A stretch of DNA of 23,588 bases, taken from the IMG/VR virus record IMGVR_UViG_3300038825_000502, positions 2,001-25,588 of that record. One strand, 5' to 3'. Under the pieces are notes generated by a model. That model worked only from the letters and a program-made list of their open reading frames with translations, made no database searches and was not told where the DNA came from. The stretch's first letter is position 1; the number at the start of each line of letters is the position of its first letter. Below are positions 1 through 7,607 of the stretch, piece by piece. Source of the stretch: a virus. Made by a program: the position numbers and the translations under genes.

Positions 1-730
1 TGTAGCATGTAAATCCTGCAAGTGTACCCGGAGTTGCAAGTCCGTTTCTGAGGTTAGAAGAGCCATCGCCAGTTACCTGTACTTCTGCCATCTTATTACC
101 TGCCTGAAACATCTTCTCGTAGAAGATCGGAGGTGCAACAAACCATCTATTCTCTTCTGGTACAGATTGGTCGTCAAGCACTCTTGCCATTAATAGCATG
201 AGGTTGATACCTGCATCGTTTGTCTCTACGTTAATAGGAGCAGATGCTGTACCTAAAGCTGAGTTAGTAGTTGTTAAACCACCTGATAAACTTGCATCAT
301 CAGCACCTGCAATACCTGCACCGTCTGACATAGCCTGTAGTACATTGGCATCGAATTTTCTCTTTAGAGCAAAAGCACCTGAAGAAGTTGCCAATGCTTC
401 AAAGTTGACATGTGAATGTCTTTCTTCGATGTCATCTATTTTAAATGCGAAAGCATTTGCTTGGTCAACAGTCAGTGTGATCTGATCGTCTGCCAAGTCT
501 TGTGCGTTAACCACAGAACCTCTTGTGTACGCTGACACAGTAAGTGTTGGTTCTTTTATAATGTTAACAGTGTCGCCAAAGTTTTCAATTTCGCCAGTAT
601 AGTCGGTATTCGTAATATCTTCTGCAACCGAAGCTCTACGGAAGAACTTAAGAACTTTTTGACTAAAAATTTCAGGGGCAAAATTACCTGACGGTAAGTT
701 TCCGTACCCTGCAGCTGAATTAAAAGCCAT
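1..730 (-). CDS. Major capsid protein, 3' part cut off by window edge
   Basis: This is the first 243 codons of a minus-strand gene whose C-terminus lies beyond position 1. The ATG at 730-728 follows an AAGGA ribosome-binding site, and the protein begins MAFNSAAGYGNLPSGNF. The visible part has features common in phage coat subunits: an N-terminal stretch with FSQKVLKFFRRASVAEDI, a 'DYTGEIENFGDTVNI' segment, an 'LTVDQANAFAFKIDDIEE' helix region, and a later 'VPEENRWFVAPPIFYEKM' segment. Similar wording occurs in HK97-fold capsid proteins of marine podoviruses; I infer the fold and do not see it directly. It is the next gene after the scaffold, 29 nt downstream, which is the usual scaffold-capsid order. 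It would form the shell of the procapsid. Confidence 0.85.
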   Translation of the reverse strand, partial: MAFNSAAGYGNLPSGNFAPEIFSQKVLKFFRRASVAEDITNTDYTGEIENFGDTVNIIKEPTLTVSAYTRGSVVNAQDLADDQITLTVDQANAFAFKIDDIEERHSHVNFEALATSSGAFALKRKFDANVLQAMSDGAGIAGADDASLSGGLTTTNSALGTASAPINVETNDAGINLMLLMARVLDDQSVPEENRWFVAPPIFYEKMFQAGNKMAEVQVTGDGSSNLRNGLATPGTLAGFTCY

Positions 731-759
731 TTTCTTATCCTTCCTCTATTTGAGGTTAG

Positions 760-1638
760 TTATTGAGTTATTCGCCCCTCTAATCGTGCTTGATCAATTT
801 CTTTTTCAAATTTCTCAAATTCCCACGCTTTTAGTTTGGCGATGTCTGACATCTTCCAAATCTTTTTGTTTGCATTTTTGTCAGTCGGAACTTCTCTAGA
901 ACTTGGTGTTCTAACTGATTCAGCCGCAGACGCATTAGATTTGTTAGACTTTGTTTTTAAGCCAGTGTCGGCTTTGTAAAGGTCAAGAACTCTGATTGCC
1001 CATTTGCTATCAGTGTTATTCTTAGTTATACCCTCAGAAATAGATTTTGGTTGTTCATCAAGCCACAAAAGAAACTTTTCGTTGTTCCTAATATCGTTAA
1101 AATCAGGATGTGCGGCAAGTAATACTTTGTATGCACTCTGAACTTCCATTTCCTTTTCACGACCTTTTATAACTTCAAGTTCCTTTTTTAAACTTTCAGA
1201 TTGTTCTTTAGCTTGCATTGCCGCTACGGTTTGCACTACTGCATACACGTCTGGGTACTTACCTTTGAACTCTTCTAGCTCATCTGGACTCTTAGGAAGT
1301 TTGATTGAAGGGTCTAAATCCATCTGTTCTGCAGTTGTCTTCAAAGCTTCTTTCTCATTTTTCCATTCTTGAAGTTTATTATCATAATGTTTTTTCAAAT
1401 CATCATAACGTTTTTTGTAATCGTGTTCAGGATTCTCTTCCTGTTTAGTTTCTACAAAACCTTCTTGTTGGGTAGCTTCTTCTTGAGTGCCAACGTCTTC
1501 TGATTTTGCTTCTACTTCATCCTCATCGTCTTTATCAACTTCCTCTCGGTATTTGTTTTTATAGAGATTTGGATTATTTATTACTCCAAAGGAGTCATTG
1601 GGTTTGTTTGCTCTCGCACCTTTTACTTGTTTTGCCAT
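760..1638 (-). CDS. Capsid scaffold (assembly) protein
   Basis: A 292-aa, highly charged protein, read as the internal scaffold around which the coat protein assembles. I chose the ATG at 1638 (MAKQVKGARANKPND), not the longer in-frame start at 1704, because GAGG sits 7 nt upstream and the extra residues lie in an intergenic repeat. The N-terminal third is acidic (EEVDKDDEDEVEAKSEDV). A long helical, coiled-coil-like segment follows (DYKKRYDDLKKHYDNKLQEW and the following lysine/glutamate-rich stretch). The C-terminus is basic then mixed, ending KEIDQARLEGRITQ. Acidic-coiled-basic composition, length near 300 aa and position directly before the capsid gene match podovirus scaffolds such as the T7 gp9 type. 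No catalytic motif is seen. Confidence 0.8.
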   Translation of the reverse strand: MAKQVKGARANKPNDSFGVINNPNLYKNKYREEVDKDDEDEVEAKSEDVGTQEEATQQEGFVETKQEENPEHDYKKRYDDLKKHYDNKLQEWKNEKEALKTTAEQMDLDPSIKLPKSPDELEEFKGKYPDVYAVVQTVAAMQAKEQSESLKKELEVIKGREKEMEVQSAYKVLLAAHPDFNDIRNNEKFLLWLDEQPKSISEGITKNNTDSKWAIRVLDLYKADTGLKTKSNKSNASAAESVRTPSSREVPTDKNANKKIWKMSDIAKLKAWEFEKFEKEIDQARLEGRITQ

Positions 1639-1662
1639 TTTATTTACCTCATTCATTGCAGT

Positions 1663-1719
1663 GCCACATGGCTGTGGGTAGCTGCTTCGGTTCATCAGGG
1701 CCACATGTGTGGGTAGCTG
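1663..1719 (-). repeat. Two tandem hairpin-forming direct repeats between genes
   Basis: Between the 1154-aa gene and the scaffold gene, a unit reading GCCACATGGCTGTGGGTAGC (plus strand, 1663-1684) recurs at 1700-1719, two bases shorter in its middle, with a 37-nt period. Each copy carries CCACA...TGTGG arms that can pair (1664-1668 with 1673-1677; 1701-1705 with 1708-1712). The transcript would therefore contain two small adjacent hairpins upstream of the scaffold ribosome-binding site. No U-run follows, so they do not look like terminators. An RNA-processing or stability element is possible but unproven. Confidence 0.6.
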
Positions 1720-1729
1720 ATTAATTCTA

Positions 1730-4700
1730 TTATTGGATAGTGCCTAGACTCATCATTGGTCTGAAGCCACTAACAGGTTTTACTTCTTTTCCTGCTCTCA
1801 TATCCAATAAATATTTCTTTGCCTGTTGGACAAATTCTTTTTCGTTGGGGTATTTTTGTCTTAAGGCTTTACCAAACTCATTATTATTTAAATCTATCTC
1901 TGCTTCTTGTTGAGCTTCACCTGTTGGTAGAGTAAATCCTTTAGCGTTTCCTTGTGTGATAAATCCTTTAAGACCACCATATATCATGTTTACATAAGGA
2001 TTTTCTTTTAAGTTGTATACAGCAAATCCTAATTTTTCGTCTGCCATAAAACCACCACCTAAGATATGTCTTAGTGTATCTTCACTTTTATCATCATCCA
2101 TAAACTCATTTTCTCTTGCAAAATCGTAGGCAATTTCTTGAGCTTTTTCTCCTTGTTCTCTAACACCAAATACTCCTCCCACTTTCTTTTGAATAATTTG
2201 ATCAATGTTTGTTGTTCCATAATTTCTTTTAAGTGCATCATAGTCAATAAATCCTGAACTTATACCACCTTCTGCCATAGGTTCTCTATCTATTTGACCC
2301 GGACTAACATACATTTCATCTAAGTTTCTGGTAGACTTAGGTGCAGCTCTTTCTATTTGAGATAAAAATGCTTTTGTATCTTCATTGTTAATCATTATGT
2401 AATTAGACAATTCAAAAAGATCAGTTACATCTTGCAAACTAAAATTATTATGTATTCTATCAGTATCAAAATCAGCAGTTGTTACTTGCGAACTAAAAAA
2501 AGCTTTATTTGGTTTACCTTTCTTTTTGATTTCTATAAAGTCTTCTATGCCATTTTCATAGTTTTCAAATTTACCACCAAATAAAATACCTTGCTCTTTT
2601 GCAGTTTCATCTTTATTATACTGTATGAAAGCATCGTTAAAACGTTTTCTATCTTCATCATTAAAATAAGAATTATAAACTCTAGTTATTTCAGATAACA
2701 TAACAGTTTTTTTAGCAGTCTCCAATTTATCTTCTCGTTGTGCTAATCTTCGTTTAGCATCGGCTATATCTTCTTCATCAAATATGGAAAAACCTTGCTT
2801 TTTATCTTCCTCTATTTCAGCAAGTAGATAATCTAAATATTTATTCGCCTGACCTACATAGTATCTTTCACTTTGTGTTTTATCTTGAATTTCATTTTTG
2901 ATAAAGGCTGTGTTTACTACAGCTTGTATGTATCTGTGTTCGGCTCTACCTCTTTCTAATTTGTCAACTTTTCCAAATGATTTATTACCAAACGCATATA
3001 CATTCCAATCAAAATTAGGATCTTGTTCTAATAAATCTGCCCCTTTGTGCATAAGTTCATGTACCTCTGTATCTCCTGATAATCCGGGAGTTGTTATACC
3101 TGCCATTTGAAGATTTTTTCTCGCAACTGCAATTTTATTAAAATATGGAAAATAAACTCCTGCAGCTCCTCCTCCTATGCCCACAGTACCGTAATCAGAT
3201 AATTTTACAAAATCAGTTAAGGTTCTTCTATCTCTAAGACCTGCTAAAAGTAAGTCATTAAACCCTCTACCTTGTCGCCCTAAGTTGTCTCCAGTTTGAG
3301 TTAAATATTGAAATCCTGTTTCTGTATCACCAAACTTTACTCCACTTTTATATTCCTCTGTCATGGGTTTTGGGGGAAGAGGGGAGTCACTATATGTTTC
3401 TGTTTCCCCCTTATTAAAAGGAGTTATAGGATTATTTTTAAGCATTTCTCTAATGCTACTAGGAGCAGAAATTTTTGTAGGTCTACTCTTCTCAAGTTCT
3501 TCTTCTATTCTATACACACCTTTTTCTCGTTCACTATACGGAACAAGAGTTTTTCCAAGAACACTGTCTGCTTTGTCTCTTTCTTCTTTAGTGTAGTATG
3601 TTCCTTTAGGAACTGTTTTAGGTACGTATTGAGTATTACCACCCTCTTGCATACCTATGAAACCACCATCTGATGCCTGTCTAGCTTGTGGTTTTTCTTG
3701 TTTCTGTGACTCTTCTTGTCTACGTGCTACCTCTCGTTTACCACGATTATTTATTTTTTCTAGTCTGTCATATCCAATTACTTTAGCAATCTCTGGAGGT
3801 ACAATAACTTCTCCACGTGAAATCATTATGTCAACTTGTTCTTTGCTCGGTATCTTAGCAGCTTTGGCAGTCCTATCTATTCCAGCATCTGTATCTGCTT
3901 GAGCCACTATCTCGTAGGCTTCGACCAACATTTGTTTTATATCTTCTTTGCCTGCAAACTCTACAGCAGGTGCATTGATTACAAATGCTCCTTCAGGAAC
4001 TGTCTTAGGTATATCATCGGCTATAGTCTGTTGTTTAGTAAATTGATCAGGAGGACCTCCGACAAATCCCATCTCGCCAGTAGGTGTCTGTTGCTGTGCA
4101 GGGTCACCACCCATCTGCATACCTATCTTTCCACCATCACTAAATCCACTAAAATCATCATCAGTGTAGCCACCATAATTATCATCATTACTATCATTAT
4201 TATCGTCTGTGCTAAATGTACCTGTCGCACTGTACTGTGAACCTGCAGGAGCTGCACCAGTTGGATTACCAAAAGCATCGTAGGATGAATACCCTATACC
4301 TGCTTGAGCTGCTTGAGTTGCACTGCCATAATCATCTGCAGTTATACCTGCCTGCATCATTGCGGCTGGATTACCTTGCATGTATCCACTAATAGCATCC
4401 TCATCTTCTTGTAATTCTGCTTGTTTTATAGCTTCTTCAAAATCACTAATTGAACCACTTGGAACAGTCACGCCTGTCATTACTCTTCCACCAAATATTC
4501 CGGGTTCAATACTAACTAAATTTCCTTGATAATATCCTTGATTGTAGCCGGGTATCCCTTGTGCCATCTTATCTGCAACCTCATAGTGAGTGGACATCAC
4601 TGAACTAGCTACCGTGTTTAACATGCCACTTCCCATTGCCACATTCTGACCATAAGGATCTTGCATTGAAGGTCCTACTACTCCAGTAATTAATGATGTC

Positions 4701-5194
4701 GTAGGACTACCTAAAATATTTGACACTGAACCTAACGCTCTAGCTGCTTCAATATTACCTGTGTAAGCGGCAACTGCTGGAGCAAGATTGACTGCTGTCT
4801 GAGCTAAAGCACTGTCATAATATCCTGTTATTGCTGCTCCCACAGGGTCTGTTTCCATAAAACTTCTTTCGCCTGATGCTTTTTCCATACCAAAAGCAAT
4901 CTGTCCTGCTGTCTGTTGACTTCCTACTCCCGGCATTGCTGATGCAATGTTTATGTCTTCTTGTGCCTTTTCAATTGACCTCGAAACACCAACAGGTTCT
5001 ACTCCTATGCCAGAAGCTGAACTTACTCCACCTATATCTAACTTATCAGACTCTTGGTCACTTTCTGATTCCCTCTGTTCAGATATAGTGTCAACTTCAA
5101 TAGCTTCTTGTTTAAGAGCATTTTTAACGGCATTTTTTCGTCTTGCTCTTTTCATTAAGAAGTTTAGTTGAGGATTGTTAGTCTCAAATGCCAT
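1730..5194 (-). CDS. Large virion-associated protein with HExxH motif
   Basis: A 1154-aa protein between portal and scaffold, probably virion-associated or ejected; the role is inferred from position and size. Residues 1-320 are Gly/Ala/Ser-rich. Residues 328-353 are an Asp/Asn-rich acidic tract. Glycine-rich 'GGKIGMQMGGD' (near 354) and 'GGFIGMQEGG' (near 510) are each followed by 'PKTVPxG', an internal duplication. Between them lies a conserved-looking 'EVIVPPEIAKVIGYDRLEKI'. HELMH at 712-716 fits a zinc metallopeptidase, preceded by 'GLSGDTEV', with possible further ligands in 'RAEHRY'. The C-terminal part from about 973 contains 'SEDTLRHILGGG'. The start has no good ribosome-binding site and overlaps the end of the 76-aa gene by 11 nt, suggesting translational coupling. 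Confidence 0.7.
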   Translation of the reverse strand: MAFETNNPQLNFLMKRARRKNAVKNALKQEAIEVDTISEQRESESDQESDKLDIGGVSSASGIGVEPVGVSRSIEKAQEDINIASAMPGVGSQQTAGQIAFGMEKASGERSFMETDPVGAAITGYYDSALAQTAVNLAPAVAAYTGNIEAARALGSVSNILGSPTTSLITGVVGPSMQDPYGQNVAMGSGMLNTVASSVMSTHYEVADKMAQGIPGYNQGYYQGNLVSIEPGIFGGRVMTGVTVPSGSISDFEEAIKQAELQEDEDAISGYMQGNPAAMMQAGITADDYGSATQAAQAGIGYSSYDAFGNPTGAAPAGSQYSATGTFSTDDNNDSNDDNYGGYTDDDFSGFSDGGKIGMQMGGDPAQQQTPTGEMGFVGGPPDQFTKQQTIADDIPKTVPEGAFVINAPAVEFAGKEDIKQMLVEAYEIVAQADTDAGIDRTAKAAKIPSKEQVDIMISRGEVIVPPEIAKVIGYDRLEKINNRGKREVARRQEESQKQEKPQARQASDGGFIGMQEGGNTQYVPKTVPKGTYYTKEERDKADSVLGKTLVPYSEREKGVYRIEEELEKSRPTKISAPSSIREMLKNNPITPFNKGETETYSDSPLPPKPMTEEYKSGVKFGDTETGFQYLTQTGDNLGRQGRGFNDLLLAGLRDRRTLTDFVKLSDYGTVGIGGGAAGVYFPYFNKIAVARKNLQMAGITTPGLSGDTEVHELMHKGADLLEQDPNFDWNVYAFGNKSFGKVDKLERGRAEHRYIQAVVNTAFIKNEIQDKTQSERYYVGQANKYLDYLLAEIEEDKKQGFSIFDEEDIADAKRRLAQREDKLETAKKTVMLSEITRVYNSYFNDEDRKRFNDAFIQYNKDETAKEQGILFGGKFENYENGIEDFIEIKKKGKPNKAFFSSQVTTADFDTDRIHNNFSLQDVTDLFELSNYIMINNEDTKAFLSQIERAAPKSTRNLDEMYVSPGQIDREPMAEGGISSGFIDYDALKRNYGTTNIDQIIQKKVGGVFGVREQGEKAQEIAYDFARENEFMDDDKSEDTLRHILGGGFMADEKLGFAVYNLKENPYVNMIYGGLKGFITQGNAKGFTLPTGEAQQEAEIDLNNNEFGKALRQKYPNEKEFVQQAKKYLLDMRAGKEVKPVSGFRPMMSLGTIQ

Positions 5195-5414
5195 TATTAG
5201 TTTTGACTTTCTCTACATTATTCTTCAAATTGAGGAGTGTTTCCAGTAAAACCAGTTTCCCCTGCAGTTGGCGTAGCTCCGACTCCGATTGTGCCATCGC
5301 CAGACCCTTGACCGTTAGTTCCTTTAGGTTGAGGAGGTAATCCTCCAGACCCTGCCATATCTGTTGATTGTTGACTAGGGGGGCCACCTTCGCCGCCTGT
5401 TCCTTGTTGAGCAT
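5184..5414 (-). CDS. Small helical protein overprinted on the portal gene end
   Basis: A 76-aa gene in a different frame from the portal, overlapping its last 197 nt. It begins MLNKEQAAKVAPLVNNQQIW and contains 'SELRQLQGKLVLLETLLNL'. A compact helical protein with an 'LQG..xxLxxLLxL' pattern resembles small proteins I associate with genes next to phage portals; this is recognition of a pattern, not a search result. AAGGA lies about 10 nt before the ATG. Its stop overlaps the start of the 1154-aa gene by 11 nt, and that gene lacks its own clear ribosome-binding site, which argues that this frame is translated. The portal frame here is low-complexity Gly/Gln/Pro, which tolerates overprinting. 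Function unknown. Confidence 0.65.
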   Translation of the reverse strand: MLNKEQAAKVAPLVNNQQIWQGLEDYLLNLKELTVKGLAMAQSESELRQLQGKLVLLETLLNLKNNVEKVKTNNGI

Positions 5415-7353
5415 CTTGTTGCATTCCTTTCAATATCTCTGCGTAAATCTGTGCTTCGTTTACATCATTAACTAAACTATCTGGATCAATGTCTTGTGAT
5501 ATAGCTAACTCTCTCATTAAGTTTGGTATCTTAACAAATGGTGCGAGGGTAGGATTCATAACTGTTTGCAACAATGCTGTTAATCTTTGACTTCTTACTT
5601 CTTTCTGCATCACTGCAGCTACCCCACGAGGTTTAATTTCCAAGTCGCCTTCTATGTCTTCTGCACTATCATTAAACTGCATGTTCCATTGAAAGTAGGC
5701 TTCTCCCATAGGTTTAAGTAGATAATCATCTATATTCTTTATCACTGTCTTCATAGACAAACCTGCAGAACCCATCAACATTGATAGTCCTGACGCTGTA
5801 CGACCTGTGCCTGTTACACCAGTTTGTCCGTGCATGATTGATGGTATACCTGTTTCTTCATCTGCAAGTTGACGAGATATTTGGTACATCTGTATATTCT
5901 CGCCTGCTGTATTTGGAAACTTAAGACCGTTGATTGCAGTTCCTGTTACACCTGACTGTCTTCTAAATATTTTTCCGGGAAAAATATCCATGTTCTGTCC
6001 GGGAACTAAACTTGCTTCATCCACATCAAACACAAGATTACCTGCGAGTGCTAAATTATCAATAGCCATTCTTACATGACCATTCATAAGCATCTGTGCA
6101 TCTTCCATGTTTTCTGCTACACCAACACCCCACATTTGATATGGGTTGACTTCATATGGAAATACTTGATAAGGTATCCTTGATGGTGTAAACGGATTAA
6201 GAACACATCTAAGTATAATTGTGCCACACACCCATATATTCACAGGTATTTGATCTAAGTCTGAAATACCTGTAGGTAATTCTAATCCTGCTTCATCGGC
6301 AAACTTAGCATCTATTACACCCCAATACTCAAGAACTTCAAATCTGTTCTCTTGATAATATGGCTCAGTTTCATCTTCACGAATAGTGTCTTCGTAATAC
6401 TTGTCTTCGTAGTTAGGACCTTTTGCAAGACACTCTTCTATGGCTTCCATATCAAAGTGAGGTCGCTGTGAAAGACCACGAAGTTGTTGTCTATTCATAC
6501 GATGTCTTTGTATCACATACTCACAGTCGTCTATACTTGTAGCTGCTGGATCAGGATGAAAATCCCATACGGATACAGATTCTATTCTTGGCACTGCTTT
6601 TTCGTAAGGCATGTACTGTCTGTTGCCACTGTCATCTCTTTGCCACTTATGTACTTTCTTGTTAAAGTTGAAAGGTCCTTTAACTATTCCTGTACCAAGA
6701 AGAGATGCTTCAAATATAGCGTGACGAAAAACATTGACTGCATTACTATCAAGTAACTGATCATGTATCATCTGTTCCATCTTACGTGCAGCTTCACCTG
6801 ACGGACTTATCTGAGGTTCTCCTACTTTCGCAGGTCCTTCAACAAGTGGTGCATTTGCAAATTTATTTGCCATACCCCCCAAGAAATCCATAGTTGGAGT
6901 TGCTCGTGTTGCTCCCGGAGCTAATTCCATACCATCACCTGCATAACCATATTGGTCTTGTGGTGGTGGCGATACTTGATCTGCAGGAGTTTCTAAGTGG
7001 GCAAACTTTGCTATACCCTCTGGAACAGGTGTATCTTCTACAACAATAGGAAATTTTTTGTTGGCAAATAATATATCAACAATTTGTCCATATGCTGCAA
7101 GAACTTTAGTTTTAGTTATTCTGACAAATACTCTTGATCTTTCAGAATCACGGTATTGTGTAGTAGAATCATAAATGCCACGAAAGTTTTTATAGGCTTG
7201 TAGCCATCTATGTTCATGGGAACGCCTACCGTTTTCAGAGTCTTCAAACCTACTCTTTACATACCCTGCAAGTCCGGGCATAATCTCTGCCGCATTGGAC
7301 ATAGAAATAGGAGAATCAGACTCTTCATCTGAGTTTAAAAAGTTATCAGCCAT
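5218..7353 (-). CDS. Portal protein
   Basis: A 711-aa protein, the size of a podovirus portal, which forms the dodecameric DNA gate at one capsid vertex and docks the terminase. It sits downstream of TerL and upstream of scaffold and capsid. The N-terminal region has 'RRSHEHRWLQAYKNFRGIYD' and 'RSRVFVRITKTKVLAAYGQI', typical of head-tail connector proteins. The middle has 'YEVNPYQMWGVGVAENMEDA' and 'RMAIDNLALAGN', which match the portal pattern of a 'P.Y..P.G.G..E...D.Q...N...R..ID'-like block. The last 70 residues are low complexity (Gly/Gln/Pro/Thr) and overlap another gene. ATG at 7353 is preceded by AGGA at 8-nt spacing. No enzymatic motif is expected or seen. Confidence 0.88.
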   Translation of the reverse strand: MADNFLNSDEESDSPISMSNAAEIMPGLAGYVKSRFEDSENGRRSHEHRWLQAYKNFRGIYDSTTQYRDSERSRVFVRITKTKVLAAYGQIVDILFANKKFPIVVEDTPVPEGIAKFAHLETPADQVSPPPQDQYGYAGDGMELAPGATRATPTMDFLGGMANKFANAPLVEGPAKVGEPQISPSGEAARKMEQMIHDQLLDSNAVNVFRHAIFEASLLGTGIVKGPFNFNKKVHKWQRDDSGNRQYMPYEKAVPRIESVSVWDFHPDPAATSIDDCEYVIQRHRMNRQQLRGLSQRPHFDMEAIEECLAKGPNYEDKYYEDTIREDETEPYYQENRFEVLEYWGVIDAKFADEAGLELPTGISDLDQIPVNIWVCGTIILRCVLNPFTPSRIPYQVFPYEVNPYQMWGVGVAENMEDAQMLMNGHVRMAIDNLALAGNLVFDVDEASLVPGQNMDIFPGKIFRRQSGVTGTAINGLKFPNTAGENIQMYQISRQLADEETGIPSIMHGQTGVTGTGRTASGLSMLMGSAGLSMKTVIKNIDDYLLKPMGEAYFQWNMQFNDSAEDIEGDLEIKPRGVAAVMQKEVRSQRLTALLQTVMNPTLAPFVKIPNLMRELAISQDIDPDSLVNDVNEAQIYAEILKGMQQDAQQGTGGEGGPPSQQSTDMAGSGGLPPQPKGTNGQGSGDGTIGVGATPTAGETGFTGNTPQFEE

Positions 7354-7362
7354 TGATAAATC

Positions 7363-7590
7363 CTAGCTAAAGTAGTTTTTGTCGTCTGCCATTGCAAAAA
7401 GAGAAGCTTCAACAGTCGGCTTTGACTGCTTCTTTGGCATGGCTACCTGTAACTCATTGTTACCAGTGTTAGTCATATCAAAGTCCATTCCTTCTCTATT
7501 TAATTGATTTGATCCCATTGGGTCATCAACTGAAGTTTTGTCACTGCCCATTATGTATGCAGCACCAAAGTTATAATTTTTGTCTGGCAT
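7363..7590 (-). CDS. Small protein between recombinase-like gene and portal
   Basis: A 75-aa protein of unknown function beginning MPDKNYNFGAAYIMGSDKTS. It is polar, with many Asn, Asp and Met residues, and has no membrane segment, Cys pair or coiled coil. The start is well supported: AGGAG lies 7-8 nt upstream of the ATG at 7590. It ends 9 nt before the portal start and follows the 668-aa gene by 17 nt, so it is part of the packaging/capsid operon. Small head-associated proteins are common at this place in podoviruses, but nothing in the sequence identifies one. Confidence 0.65.
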   Translation of the reverse strand: MPDKNYNFGAAYIMGSDKTSVDDPMGSNQLNREGMDFDMTNTGNNELQVAMPKKQSKPTVEASLFAMADDKNYFS

Positions 7591-7607
7591 TTTTGTCTCC
7601 TATACCA

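Noticed and set aside
1692-1701. Minus-strand CTGATGA followed by GAAG, reminiscent of a hammerhead ribozyme core.
   Set aside because: The core requires GAAA and a real stem between the two blocks; here only three bases separate them and no cleavage triplet is placed correctly.
1639-1704. Scaffold gene start at 1704, giving 22 extra residues.
   Set aside because: No ribosome-binding site there, and the extra codons lie in the hairpin repeat; the ATG at 1638 has GAGG at good spacing.
3308-5171. Many plus-strand open frames opposite the 1154-aa gene.
   Set aside because: They are Cys/Phe/Ser-rich antisense shadows of an AT-rich gene with no ribosome-binding sites or spacing of an operon.
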